Shown here in pieces: positions 41,561-51,681 of a DNA stretch of 64,000 nucleotides; the stretch's first letter is position 1, and each line of letters starts with the position of its first letter. The DNA is taken from NCBI RefSeq assembly GCF_000635915.2, contig NZ_CP015614.1, positions 789,501 through 853,500 of the forward strand, written 5' to 3'. A model generated the notes under the pieces. The model was not told where the DNA came from, did not search any database, and was given only the letters and a program-made list of their open reading frames with translations. The stretch comes from Brevundimonas naejangsanensis (lineage in GTDB: Bacteria; Pseudomonadota; Alphaproteobacteria; Caulobacterales; Caulobacteraceae). A program made the translations under genes and the position numbers.

Positions 41561-42594
41561 CAGGCGTCCTCGTCTTCGATCGGCGCGTGGGAGACGCGCA
41601 CCAGTTCAGCCAGGGCGGCGGCGGCGCGGCCGTCATCGATGACGGCGGCGGCCAGTTCGGCGCCGGATTTCAGGTCTTCGGCCCGCCCGGCCACGACCAG
41701 GGCGGCGGCGGCGTTCAGTAGGACGATGTCGCGATAGGGGTCGCGCTCGCCCGCCAGCAGGGCGGTCAGGGCCGCCGCATTGTGCTCGGCGTCGCCGCCG
41801 CGCAGGTCGTCCAGCGTGGCCAGCGGCAGTCCGGCGTCGGCGGGCGTGACGGTGAAGCGGCGCACGGCGCCGTCCTTCCATTCCGCCACCTCGGTCGGAC
41901 CTGTGGTGGTCAGTTCGTCCAGCCCTTGGCCGTTGACGGTCCAGGCGCGCCGGGCGCCCAGGCGGCCCAGAACCTCGGCCAACGGCTCCAGCAGGGCGGG
42001 ATCATAGACGCCCATGACCTGATGCGTCGCGCCCGCCGGATTGCACAGCGGTCCCAGCAGGTTGAACACGGTGCGGAAGCCGATCTCGCCGCGCACCGGC
42101 CCGACGTGACGCATGGCGCCATGATAGGTCGGTGCGAACAGGAAGGCGACGCCGGCCCGGTCCAGCGCCCGCGCCTGCTGGGCGGGCGTGGCGTCCAGAT
42201 TGACGCCCAGGGCGGCCAGAACGTCGGACGACCCGGACTTGGAGCTGACGGCGCGGTTGCCGTGCTTGGCGACCTTCAGCCCTGCGCCCGCCAGCACGAA
42301 GGCGGCGGCCGTCGAGACATTGTAGGTGTGCTGGCCGTCGCCGCCGGTGCCGCAGGTGTCGATCACCTCGTCGAACGGGTGGTTCAGCGATAGGGCGGCC
42401 TCGCGCATGGCGCTGGCGAAGGCGACGATCTCGTCCACCGTCTCGCCGCGGATGCGCAGGGCGGTGACGGCGGCGGCGACCTGGGACGGGGTGGGCTCGC
42501 CGCGCAGGCAGGCGGCGAAGAAGGCCTTGGCCTCGTCCAGGGTCAGCACCTGGCCCTCGACCAGCTGGGCCAGCAGGGGCTTTATGGTGTCCAT
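41560..42594 (-). CDS. trpD: Anthranilate phosphoribosyltransferase
   Basis: A 344-residue enzyme transferring phosphoribosyl from PRPP to anthranilate. The PRPP loop [17 protein letters not shown] and [21 protein letters not shown] are present, with [14 protein letters not shown] downstream. The ATG at 42594 overlaps the trpG stop by one base; an in-frame GTG one codon earlier is possible. It is not fused to trpG. Confidence 0.96.
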   Translation of the reverse strand: MDTIKPLLAQLVEGQVLTLDEAKAFFAACLRGEPTPSQVAAAVTALRIRGETVDEIVAFASAMREAALSLNHPFDEVIDTCGTGGDGQHTYNVSTAAAFVLAGAGLKVAKHGNRAVSSKSGSSDVLAALGVNLDATPAQQARALDRAGVAFLFAPTYHGAMRHVGPVRGEIGFRTVFNLLGPLCNPAGATHQVMGVYDPALLEPLAEVLGRLGARRAWTVNGQGLDELTTTGPTEVAEWKDGAVRRFTVTPADAGLPLATLDDLRGGDAEHNAAALTALLAGERDPYRDIVLLNAAAALVVAGRAEDLKSGAELAAAVIDDGRAAAALAELVRVSHAPIEDEDA

Positions 42595-43202
42595 CACACG
42601 CTCGCCAGATTCTTCAGGCTGGAATGGCGCTTGACGCCGGCCAGATCCAGGAAGTTGGCGATCATCTCATGGCCGTGTTCGGTGGCGATGGATTCCGGGT
42701 GGAACTGGACGCCGTGGATCGGCCGCGTGCGGTGCGACAGGCCCATGATCTCGCCGTCCTCGGTCCAGGCGGTGACCTCCAGCGCGTCGGGCAGGGTCGC
42801 GCGGCGCACGGCCAGGGAGTGGTAGCGCGTCGCCGTGAAGGGCGAGGGCAGGCCGCCGAAGACGCCGCGTCCTTCATGCAGGATGGGCGAGGTCTTGCCG
42901 TGCATCAGGGTCTTGGCGCGCACCACCTCGCCGCCAAAGGCCTGGCCGATCGACTGATGGCCCAGGCAGACGCCGAGGATGGGCATGGTCTCGGCGGCGG
43001 TCTCGATCAGCGACAGGCAGATGCCCGCCTGATCCGGCGCGCAGGGGCCGGGGGACAGCAGAACGGCCTCGGGCTTCAGCGCCCATGCCTCTTCAACGGT
43101 CAGGTCGTCGTTGCGGACGACGTGCGTCTGCGCGCCCAGCTCTGCGAGGTAGTGGACGAGATTGTAGGTGAAGCTGTCGTAGTTATCGACGACGAGGATC
43201 AT
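42594..43202 (-). CDS. trpG: Anthranilate synthase component II (glutamine amidotransferase)
   Basis: A 202-residue class I glutamine amidotransferase supplying ammonia to TrpE. The nucleophile is C79 in [15 protein letters not shown], the oxyanion loop is [13 protein letters not shown], and the His/Glu pair is in [15 protein letters not shown]. It starts a three-gene unit trpGDC. Its partner trpE lies upstream on the same strand, 309 bases away, with an opposite-strand ORF in between. Confidence 0.96.
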   Translation of the reverse strand: MILVVDNYDSFTYNLVHYLAELGAQTHVVRNDDLTVEEAWALKPEAVLLSPGPCAPDQAGICLSLIETAAETMPILGVCLGHQSIGQAFGGEVVRAKTLMHGKTSPILHEGRGVFGGLPSPFTATRYHSLAVRRATLPDALEVTAWTEDGEIMGLSHRTRPIHGVQFHPESIATEHGHEMIANFLDLAGVKRHSSLKNLASV

Positions 43203-43326
43203 GGCGAAGGCTTCTTGAAGACGGGGAGGCAGGGCGGCCCAAGCATGGAAGGCAAACGGGCCGATTGAAAGCGGACGTTAAGCTGTCCGGGCGATACAGG
43301 AGCATCGCCATCGGAAGAAATCCGTC

Positions 43327-43515
43327 TTGACCCCTGTAGAATGCATCCGTGACGCCCGCGCCCTGTTGAACGAGGCGCCGAGCGAGCCACCCCAGCCGCT
43401 GCGCCTGCTGGCGGCGGCCGCCTTCGCCGCGACGACGGCGGTTCTGTTGGCCGGAACCATGGTCGTGGGCCCGGGCGTATCGTTTGACCAGGCTGCCACG
43501 GTTTCCAATCCTTAG
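43327..43515 (+). CDS. Small single-span membrane protein between trpE and trpG
   Basis: A 62-residue ORF on the strand opposite to the trp genes. It starts at TTG (43327, with GGAAGAAA about eight bases upstream) and ends at TAG 43513-43515, where the stop overlaps the trpE stop. The N-terminal half is hydrophilic (ECIRDARALLNEAPSEPPQP). One hydrophobic span follows (LLAAAAFAATTAVLLAGTMVVG), then a short tail. Third codon positions are strongly G/C, as in real genes here, which argues against chance. No family recognised. No in-frame ATG exists upstream, so the start is uncertain. Confidence 0.6.
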   Translation: MTPVECIRDARALLNEAPSEPPQPLRLLAAAAFAATTAVLLAGTMVVGPGVSFDQAATVSNP

Positions 43516-45029
43516 CCGTCGGAACCCTGGCCGCGAGTGGTCGCGGTGAATCGCCACGCGTCCTCGGCCGCCTTCATCGGCGCGCGGGCTTTCGCCAGCG
43601 TTTCAGCATATTCGGCGGCCGGGTCGCTGTCGGCGACGACGCCTGCGCCGGCCTGAACGAAGATCTGGCCCTTTGCGAACATGGCGGTGCGCAGGACGAT
43701 GCAGATGTCCGCCTCGCCATTGGCCGAGATGTAGCCGACGCCGCCGCCGTAACCGACGCCGCGCTTTTCGGTCTCAAGCTCGTCGATGACCTCCATGGCC
43801 CGCACCTTGGGCGCGCCCGACAGGGTGCCGGCGGGCAGAGCGGCCAAAAGGGTGTCCACCGCGTCCAACTTCGGATCGGCGGCGCCGTTCACGTTGGAGA
43901 CGATGTGCATGACCTGGCTGTAGCGCTCGACCACGAAGCTTTCCGTGACCTCGACCGAGCCGGGCGAGGACACGCGGCCCACGTCGTTGCGGCCCAGGTC
44001 CAGCAGCATCAGGTGCTCGGCCCGCTCCTTGGGGTCGGCCAGCAGTTCGGCTTCCAGGGCCTGATCCAGTTCGGGCGTGGCGCCGCGCGGACGGGTGCCC
44101 GCCAGTGGGCGAATGGTGACGCGCCCGTCCTTCAGCCGGACCAGGATTTCCGGGCTGGAGCCAGCCAGCTGGAAATCCACATAGTCGAGGAAGAACAGAT
44201 AGGGCGACGGATTGCCGCGACGCAGCGAGCGATAGAAAGCGAACGGGTCCTGGCTCCACGGCGCCGAGAAACGGTGCGCCAGCACGACTTGGAAGATGTC
44301 GCCCGCGGCGATGTAGTCCTTGGCCCGCGCCACCATGCGGCCGAAGGCGGCCTCGCCCACGGGGGAGTGGAAGTCGGGCGCCGCAACAGGCTCGACCTCG
44401 CGCTGGATCGGCAGGGGGCCGCGCAGGCGGTCCTCGAAATCCTCCAGCCGGGCCTCGGCGGCGGCGTAGGCCTGAGCCGGGTCCGTCACCGTGTCGGGAT
44501 AGGCGGCGGCGATCAGGACGATCTCGTGCTTCACCGAATCGAAGATGGCGACCAGCGCCGGACGCGCCATGACGGCGTCGGACAGGTCCAGCGGGTCCGG
44601 GTTGGCCGGGCCCAGCGGCTCCAGCAAGCGCACCATGTCATAGCCGAACACGCCGAACAGACCGGCGGCCATGGGGGGCAGGTCAGCGGGCAGCTCGAAC
44701 TTCGTCGCCGCGATCAGGGCGCGCAGGGAGTCCAGCGCGGGCCGGTCTTCCGGCGTGAAGGTTTCCGTAAGGACGTCGGCGCCGCGCGCGATCTCGGCCT
44801 TGCCGTCCCGACAGCGCCAGACCACGTCGGGCGACAGGGTGACGAAGGAATAGCGGCCGTTGACGGCGCCGCCCTCGACCGACTCGAACAGGCTGGCGTA
44901 GCGCCGCCCGTGCCCGACCTTGAGGAAGGCCGAAACGGGTGTTTCAAGATCATCGACCAGACGGCGGACCAGAACCTGGGGGCGGCCCGCCGTCAGGCCG
45001 GCGATGAAGGCGTCGCGGTCTTGCAGCAT
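43512..45029 (-). CDS. trpE: Anthranilate synthase component I
   Basis: A 505-residue chorismate-utilising enzyme that makes anthranilate with TrpG. The N-terminal domain contains the tryptophan feedback region (FLKVGHGRRYASLFESVEGG, with a LLES-like motif as LFESVEGG). The C-terminal catalytic domain has FQVVLAHRFSAP, PLAGTRPRGATPELD and GTLSGAPKVRAMEVIDELE. Its ATG overlaps the ppiD stop by one base, so the two are coupled. Confidence 0.96.
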   Translation of the reverse strand: MLQDRDAFIAGLTAGRPQVLVRRLVDDLETPVSAFLKVGHGRRYASLFESVEGGAVNGRYSFVTLSPDVVWRCRDGKAEIARGADVLTETFTPEDRPALDSLRALIAATKFELPADLPPMAAGLFGVFGYDMVRLLEPLGPANPDPLDLSDAVMARPALVAIFDSVKHEIVLIAAAYPDTVTDPAQAYAAAEARLEDFEDRLRGPLPIQREVEPVAAPDFHSPVGEAAFGRMVARAKDYIAAGDIFQVVLAHRFSAPWSQDPFAFYRSLRRGNPSPYLFFLDYVDFQLAGSSPEILVRLKDGRVTIRPLAGTRPRGATPELDQALEAELLADPKERAEHLMLLDLGRNDVGRVSSPGSVEVTESFVVERYSQVMHIVSNVNGAADPKLDAVDTLLAALPAGTLSGAPKVRAMEVIDELETEKRGVGYGGGVGYISANGEADICIVLRTAMFAKGQIFVQAGAGVVADSDPAAEYAETLAKARAPMKAAEDAWRFTATTRGQGSDG

Positions 45030-46954
45030 TACTTCTTGGCGGGAGCGGCCGGGGCCGCCGCCGGAGCGGCGGGGGCCTCGACGCCCAGGGCCTGAAGGGC
45101 CAGGGCCGGGTCATTGCGCGACTTGGTGCGTGCGGCGGCGGCGGCGATGGTGCGGTCAGCCATCGTGTTGGCCAGTTCCTCGGTCAGGCGCGCCCGGGCT
45201 TGTTCAGCCAGCGGCGCCGCCTGCGCCGGATCAGCGGCGTGGATGGCGTCGACACGGCCGACGACGAAGCTGTCCTGGGCCTGCTGACCCGAGAACACCT
45301 GGCCCTTGGACTGACCGAACAGACCGCGCAGCACGCCGTCGCCGACCTGAGCCTGCGACTCGCGGCTTTGCTGGACGGCGGTGCGGACCGTCAACTGGGC
45401 GCCGGCGTCGGCGGCGACCTTGGCGATGTCTTCACCGGCGCGGATGCGACCGGCCAGCTCTTCAGCCTTGGCCGACAGCAGGCGGGCGTTCTCACGCATC
45501 GTCCATTGCTGGCCCAGAGGCGCGCGCACTTCGTCCAGCGTCGGCAGGGCCGACGGGCGGATCTCGTCCAGACGGACCGCGAAATACTGGCCGTCTCCGG
45601 CGTCGATGACGTCGCTCTCGCCGCCCTTGGACAGGGCGTAGGCGCTTTCCAGAACCTGACGCGGGGCGTTCATCGGCTGGCCGTCCGGCAGTTGGCCCTG
45701 TTCGGTGAAGGGCGGCAGCTGGATGACGCGGGCCTGGGCGGCGGTCGCGGCGTCGGCCAGGTTCTTGCCTTCCTGACGCGCCTTCTCGAACTGTTCGACC
45801 TTGGCGTAGGTCGCGGCCTTCACCGCTTCGGCCTGAAGCTCCTGAACCACGGCGGCGCGGGCGCTTTCCAGCGACACGGCCTCGCCAGCCTGGATCGCGG
45901 CGACCTTGGCGACCGTGAAGCCCAGACGGCCCTGGATCGGCGCCGACACCTGATCGGCGGCCAGGCCGAAGACGGCGGCGCCGACGGCGGGGTCGCCCAC
46001 GGCGGCCTGCGGCGTGGCCTTGTAGTCGCCCAGTTGAATGTTGTTGGCCTTGGCGACCTCGGCCGGAGCCTTGCCGGCTCGCAGGTCGGCGGCGATCTTG
46101 TCGGCGGCGTCCTTGGTCGGGACCGTCAGGGTGACGAAGGTGCGCTTCTCCGGGTCGGCCAGGGCGGCCTTGCGGAACTCATAACGCTCCTTGATCTGCT
46201 CTTCGGTGATCGCCGGGCGGGCGTCGTTCGGGCCCGGCGAGAACAGGACCAGCGAGATCATACGGAACTCGGGGCTGCGCAGGCGCGCCTCGTTTTCCTT
46301 CATGAAGGCGGTCAGCTGGGCGTCGGTCGGCGCGCCGGCGCGGCCCGCCATGGCTTGAGTGACCGAGAACCAGCGGCCGTCGCGCGTCTCCAGCGCCTGG
46401 CCCGCCAGCAGGGCGGCGTAGACGCGCGGCGCCTGCAGACCGGCGAAGACGGCCGAGCCGACGTGGGCGGTGACATACTGGTCGCGCAGGTCGTCTTCCA
46501 GCATTTCGGACGTCAGGTTCTGCTGGGCCAGGGCCTGGGCGTACAGGTCTTTATCGAACTGGCCCGTGATCTGGTTGAAGAAGGCGGGAATCTTGCGGAT
46601 CTGGGCCAGGATCAGTTCCTTGCCCGGACGGATGCCGGCCTTATAGGCCCAGTCCAGGAAGCCCAGTCGCTGGGTCTGGCTGTCGAGATACTGCTGGTGC
46701 AGGTTCTCCTTGACCATGTCGTCATAGCTGACGGGACGGCCGGCCTGTTCCTGAAGATTGGCGCGCACGCGCTCGAAGTCGGCGCGGAACTGCCCCGAAT
46801 CCACGCTGCGGTCGCCGGCGCTGATGATGTGACGCGGCCCCAGGTTGGCGAAGATGTCGGATTGGGCGCCGACCACCAGGAAGCTGAGGATGATCAGGGC
46901 GAACAGGCCTGCGGCCCATTTCGACTTGGCGAAGTTTCGGAAGTACGTGATCAT
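45029..46954 (-). CDS. ppiD: PpiD-like membrane-anchored peptidyl-prolyl isomerase
   Basis: A 641-residue periplasmic folding factor. An N-terminal transmembrane helix at about residues 13-30 (WAAGLFALIILSFLVVGA) anchors it. A SurA-type helical domain follows, then a degenerate parvulin domain (residues ~235-345, RTFVTLTVPTKDAADKIAADLRAG) and a second PPIase-like region. The C-terminus is Ala/Pro-rich and ends APAKK. The ATG at 46954 is preferred over an in-frame TTG at 46984. It assists outer-membrane protein folding; its coupling to trpE is positional, not functional. Confidence 0.88.
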   Translation of the reverse strand: MITYFRNFAKSKWAAGLFALIILSFLVVGAQSDIFANLGPRHIISAGDRSVDSGQFRADFERVRANLQEQAGRPVSYDDMVKENLHQQYLDSQTQRLGFLDWAYKAGIRPGKELILAQIRKIPAFFNQITGQFDKDLYAQALAQQNLTSEMLEDDLRDQYVTAHVGSAVFAGLQAPRVYAALLAGQALETRDGRWFSVTQAMAGRAGAPTDAQLTAFMKENEARLRSPEFRMISLVLFSPGPNDARPAITEEQIKERYEFRKAALADPEKRTFVTLTVPTKDAADKIAADLRAGKAPAEVAKANNIQLGDYKATPQAAVGDPAVGAAVFGLAADQVSAPIQGRLGFTVAKVAAIQAGEAVSLESARAAVVQELQAEAVKAATYAKVEQFEKARQEGKNLADAATAAQARVIQLPPFTEQGQLPDGQPMNAPRQVLESAYALSKGGESDVIDAGDGQYFAVRLDEIRPSALPTLDEVRAPLGQQWTMRENARLLSAKAEELAGRIRAGEDIAKVAADAGAQLTVRTAVQQSRESQAQVGDGVLRGLFGQSKGQVFSGQQAQDSFVVGRVDAIHAADPAQAAPLAEQARARLTEELANTMADRTIAAAAARTKSRNDPALALQALGVEAPAAPAAAPAAPAKK

Positions 46955-47001
46955 CGAAAAGAACCTGACGAGGGCCGGCGTCAAAGGGGCGCCAAGGGTC
47001 G

Positions 47002-47031
47002 CGTATAGGGGGTGCGGGGCCGCCGCCGCAA
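47002..47031 (-). promoter_or_regulatory. Candidate promoter of ppiD-trpE
   Basis: Read on the - strand: TTGCGG (47031-47026), an 18-base spacer, TATACG (47007-47002); the spacer is 17 if CTATAC is taken as the -10. Transcription would begin near 46995, about 40 bases before the ppiD ATG. It lies back to back with the tpiA promoter candidate. Confidence 0.5.
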
Positions 47032-47049
47032 GTGAGGCCTGACGACATC

Positions 47050-47078
47050 TTGGCTTCTGTCGCGCTCGCCACTAGACA
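47050..47078 (+). promoter_or_regulatory. Candidate tpiA promoter giving a leaderless mRNA
   Basis: TTGGCT (47050-47055), a 17-base spacer and TAGACA (47073-47078). The -10 ends only six bases before the tpiA ATG at 47085, so a normal initiation distance would put the 5' end at or next to the A of ATG. There is no Shine-Dalgarno sequence in the bases before the ATG. Leaderless messages are known to be common in Caulobacter. Confidence 0.5.
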
Positions 47079-47084
47079 AGCCGC

Positions 47085-47834
47085 ATGACACAATCTGTGA
47101 AGCTGGTCGCCGGCAACTGGAAAATGAACGGCCTGGGCGCGAGCCTGGCCGAGGCTGAAACTCTTGCAAAGGCGCTGAAGGAGCAGGCTGCGGCCTGCCG
47201 CGTGGCCCTGTGCCCGCCGGCCACCCTGATCGACCGGATGGCGCAGGCGCTGGAGGGCGGCGTCGTCGAGATCGGCGGGCAGGACTGCCACGCCGAAGCG
47301 TCGGGCGCCTACACCGGTTCGGTCTCGGCCGAGATGGTTCGCGAGGCGGGCGCCGGTCTGGTGATTCTCGGCCACTCGGAACGTCGCGCCGGGTTCGGCG
47401 AGACGGACGCCGATGTCGCCGCCAAGGTCGAGGCCGCCCTGGCCGCTGGTCTGGAGCCCATCATCTGCATCGGCGAGACGCTGCAGGAGCGCGAAGCCGG
47501 GCAAGCGGTCGAGGTCGTCAGCCGTCAGGTCGCCGGTTCGCTTCCGGCCTCGCTGGCGGGCAAGGCTTTTGCAGTCGCCTATGAGCCGGTCTGGGCCATC
47601 GGCACCGGCCTGACGCCGACGCTGGAGCAGATCGAAGAGGTCCACGCCGCCGTCCGCGCCGCCATGATCGCCAAGCTGGGGGAGGGCGGCCGCGCCGCGC
47701 CGATCCTGTACGGCGGCTCGGTCAAGCCGTCGAACGCCAAGGAGATCCTGGCCGTGGCCGAGGTCGGCGGCGCCCTGGTCGGCGGCGCCTCGCTGAAGGC
47801 CGAAGACTTCCTGGGCATCATCCGCGCGGCCTGA
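47085..47834 (+). CDS. tpiA: Triosephosphate isomerase
   Basis: A 249-residue TIM-barrel enzyme interconverting dihydroxyacetone phosphate and glyceraldehyde 3-phosphate. The catalytic residues are visible: K13 in VAGNWKMNG, His in LGHSERR, and Glu in AYEPVWAIGTG. The phosphate loop ends in LYGGSVKPSNAKEI. No ribosome-binding site precedes the ATG. It is divergent from ppiD and followed by secG. Confidence 0.97.
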   Translation: MTQSVKLVAGNWKMNGLGASLAEAETLAKALKEQAAACRVALCPPATLIDRMAQALEGGVVEIGGQDCHAEASGAYTGSVSAEMVREAGAGLVILGHSERRAGFGETDADVAAKVEAALAAGLEPIICIGETLQEREAGQAVEVVSRQVAGSLPASLAGKAFAVAYEPVWAIGTGLTPTLEQIEEVHAAVRAAMIAKLGEGGRAAPILYGGSVKPSNAKEILAVAEVGGALVGGASLKAEDFLGIIRAA

Positions 47835-47847
47835 GCGCGCGGACTGT

Positions 47848-47876
47848 TTGCTCGAAACCCTCAACGGTGTTAGAGG
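47848..47876 (+). promoter_or_regulatory. Candidate secG promoter
   Basis: TTGCTC (47848-47853), a 17-base spacer and TAGAGG (47871-47876), in the 74-base gap between tpiA and secG. The predicted 5' end near 47883 gives a leader of about 26 bases. Confidence 0.45.
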
Positions 47877-47908
47877 CCGCCGCTTGATCGGCGCGTTTCT
47901 GCGCCCAC

Positions 47909-48322
47909 ATGAATGACGCCATGCTCCAGACCATTCTGCTCGTCGCGATGATCATCATCTCGGTCTCTCTGTCGGCCGTGATCCTGCTGCAACGTTCCGA
48001 GGGCGGCGCCCTGGGCATGGGCGGCGGACCGTCGGGCTTCATGACGGCGCGTGGCGCGGGCAACCTTCTGACCCGGGTGACGTCGATTTTGGCCGTGGCC
48101 TTCTTTGTCTGCGCCATCGGCCTGACGATCGCAGGCAACTATGCGCGCGGTTCGCGGTCGGTGATCGACGCCGACGCCGTCGGCTCCATCGCCCTGGATC
48201 AGCCTGAGCAGACGGCCCCGGCGCCGGAAGCCGCTCCGGCGACCCCGGCCGCTCCGGCCGCCCCGTCGCTGGACGATCTGGAAGCCAGCCTGCCCGCCGG
48301 CCAGGGCGCGCCCGCCCAGTAA
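47909..48322 (+). CDS. secG: Preprotein translocase subunit SecG
   Basis: A 137-residue inner-membrane subunit that assists SecYEG translocation. Two hydrophobic segments are present: the first is ILLVAMIIISVSLSAVILLQ, and the second is ILAVAFFVCAIGLTIAG. The conserved loop SEGGALGMGGG lies between them. The C-terminal third is a low-complexity Ala/Pro tail ending GQGAPAQ. A strong terminator follows. Confidence 0.94.
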   Translation: MNDAMLQTILLVAMIIISVSLSAVILLQRSEGGALGMGGGPSGFMTARGAGNLLTRVTSILAVAFFVCAIGLTIAGNYARGSRSVIDADAVGSIALDQPEQTAPAPEAAPATPAAPAAPSLDDLEASLPAGQGAPAQ

Positions 48323-48348
48323 GGGCGTCGCCGCCATCGAGTTTGGGG

Positions 48349-48379
48349 AAGCGCGCCGCGAGGCGCGCTTTCTTCTTTT
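48349..48379 (+). terminator. Rho-independent terminator after secG
   Basis: Stem AAGCGCGCC/GGCGCGCTT (48349-48357 and 48362-48370) with a GCGA loop, followed at once by TCTTCTTTT. The stem, loop and T-rich tail make this the clearest + strand intrinsic terminator in the window. It separates secG from pyrG. Confidence 0.82.
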
Positions 48380-48381
48380 GA

Positions 48382-50100
<1,719 letters not shown>

Positions 50101-50170
50101 TCACAGACGATTGTAGCGGTGTTATCCGGTTTTCGTGTCAACCTGTCGTTAACGATCTGGAACGACGCCC

Positions 50171-50299
50171 ATGGCCGGAAACATTCTCTACTTCCTGCAT
50201 CGCCACTTTCGTGCGGTGTTCGCGATCAGCGTGACGCTGGGCGTGGTGCTGGCTTTTGCGATGGCGCGCACGATGTTGCGTCTGATCGGCGGGATCTAG
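50171..50299 (+). CDS. 42-residue single-span membrane protein
   Basis: A short ORF 70 bases after pyrG with ATG at 50171 and TAG at 50297. The product begins MAGNILYFLHRHFR, then has one hydrophobic span (AVFAISVTLGVVLAFAMA), then RTMLRLIGGI. Codon third positions are mostly G/C, as in genes here, but the ribosome-binding site is weak. Unknown function; might be a chance ORF. Confidence 0.45.
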   Translation: MAGNILYFLHRHFRAVFAISVTLGVVLAFAMARTMLRLIGGI

Positions 50300-50309
50300 G
50301 AAGCGCCGC

Positions 50310-50519
50310 TCAGGAGAGCCTGGTTAGGGCGTCTCCTTTGTGCGCCGCGACATGGTCTGTCTTGTCGCTGGCGATCTCGTATTGGGGCGTGTCGTGTGAT
50401 GCACGTCGTCTGTGCCCCTCGTAGTCAAAGTCCTGGCGATGGATGCGGATGATTTTACCGCTCACTCGGCCGGCTTCTGAATTCCAGCTGACATGATCGC
50501 CGATTGAGAATTTCGCCAT
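50310..50519 (-). CDS. DUF2945 / HVA1 TUDOR-domain family protein
   Basis: A 69-residue basic protein matching the DUF2945 (hypervirulence-associated TUDOR domain) family: FSIGDHVSWNSEAGRVSGKI, then RIHRQDFDYEGH, then TPQYEIASDKTDHVAAHKG. The start is the ATG at 50519, with GGGAG upstream; an in-frame ATG at 50543 would add eight residues. The role of the family is not established. It is encoded opposite to its neighbours in a stretch that looks less GC-rich than the core. Confidence 0.85.
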   Translation of the reverse strand: MAKFSIGDHVSWNSEAGRVSGKIIRIHRQDFDYEGHRRRASHDTPQYEIASDKTDHVAAHKGDALTRLS

Positions 50520-50789
50520 TATCTCCCTGCCTCCAGAGGTCATAGAAGACGCCGTTGTCCGACGATCATCTTGACCAGGTCGTCGAGCGCCGAAAGCAGA
50601 TATCCGCCAAATCCAGTCATGCTCAGTGAACCCGTCAACGCCATGATGGGTTGCGGCGGATAGAGGTCACGATGGCGGGAGCTTCTGGGCGCGGGGTCTG
50701 CCCTAAAGCGACTGACCAGCTGAGGCTGCGCGCTGAGTACGGCGCACGGTGATGAGTTTCTATTAGTTTCGAGATAGGAGTTTGCAGGG
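50520..50789. other. Intergenic stretch with no clear feature
   Basis: A 270-base gap between the DUF2945 gene and the SDR gene, presumably carrying both promoters since the genes are divergent. No convincing -35/-10 pair, repeat or RNA gene was found. The AGGAG at 50776-50780 is the SDR ribosome-binding site. A 26-codon ORF on the - strand (50540-50620) has no ribosome-binding site and was not called. Confidence 0.5.
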
Positions 50790-51674
50790 ATGTTGCTGAA
50801 GGATCGGGTGGCGATCGTAACGGGTTCGGGCGGGGGTCTGGGCCGCTGTCACGCCCTGTATCTGGCCTCGCAGGGCGCGAAGGTCGTGGTCAATGATCTG
50901 GCCGAGGCGGCGGCGCAGGGCGTAGTCGATGAGATCGTCGCGGCGGGCGGCCAGGCGATGGCGGCGGCCGGGTCAGTGACCGATGTGGACGCGGTCCAGG
51001 CGATGGTGGATGCGGCGATGCAGGCCTGGGGCCGGATCGACATCCTGGTCAACAACGCCGGCATCCTGCGCGACAAGAGCTTCGCCAAGATGACGATGGA
51101 CGACTTCCGCCTGGTGGTGGACGTGCACCTGATGGGCGCCGCCATCTGCTCCAAGGCGGTGTGGGAGATCATGCGCGCCCAGAACTACGGCCGCATCGTC
51201 ATGACCACCTCGTCGTCGGGCTTGTACGGCAACTTCGGCCAGGCCAACTACGGCGCGGCCAAGCTGGCCCAGGTCGGGCTGATGCAGACCCTGGCCATCG
51301 AGGGCGCCAAATACGACATCAAGGTCAACGCCCTGGCCCCGACAGCGGCGACGCAGATGACGGCGGGCATCCTGTCCGAAGAGGTGCTGAAGGCGCTGGA
51401 CCCGGCGCTGGTCAGCCCCGGCCTGCTGGCCCTGGTCAGCGAGGACGCTCCGACGCGCGCCATCCTGTGCGCCGGCGCCGGCCACTTCGCCACGGCCAAC
51501 ATCACCCTGACGCAGGGCGTGCGCATCGGCGGGGCCGAGGACGCCGGCGAACAGCTGATCGCGCGTTGGGCCGAGGCGGCTGACCGCACCGGCGAGGCGG
51601 TCCCCGCCTTCGGCTTCCAGCAGGCGGCCCAGGAAATGGCCTCGGCGGGCGTGGAAGGCCCGGTGACGGCGTGA
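50790..51674 (+). CDS. SDR family NAD(P)-dependent oxidoreductase (3-hydroxyacyl-CoA dehydrogenase-like)
   Basis: A 294-residue short-chain dehydrogenase. The nucleotide motif TGSGGGLG is at residues 11-18, NNAG follows in the core, and the catalytic Ser and Tyr-x3-Lys are in TTSSSGLYG and NYGAAK. The N-terminus (LLKDRVAIVTGSGGGLGRCHAL) and the unusually long C-terminal part resemble the dehydrogenase domain of peroxisomal multifunctional enzyme type 2, so a beta-oxidation role is plausible. It is convergent with an acyl-CoA dehydrogenase seven bases away. AGGAG lies nine bases before the ATG. Confidence 0.88.
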   Translation: MLLKDRVAIVTGSGGGLGRCHALYLASQGAKVVVNDLAEAAAQGVVDEIVAAGGQAMAAAGSVTDVDAVQAMVDAAMQAWGRIDILVNNAGILRDKSFAKMTMDDFRLVVDVHLMGAAICSKAVWEIMRAQNYGRIVMTTSSSGLYGNFGQANYGAAKLAQVGLMQTLAIEGAKYDIKVNALAPTAATQMTAGILSEEVLKALDPALVSPGLLALVSEDAPTRAILCAGAGHFATANITLTQGVRIGGAEDAGEQLIARWAEAADRTGEAVPAFGFQQAAQEMASAGVEGPVTA

Positions 51675-51681
51675 AGCGGGC

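Noticed and set aside
50540..50620. A 26-codon ORF on the - strand upstream of the DUF2945 gene
   Set aside because: No ribosome-binding site before its ATG, no clear hydrophobic or structured pattern, and too short to judge by codon use.
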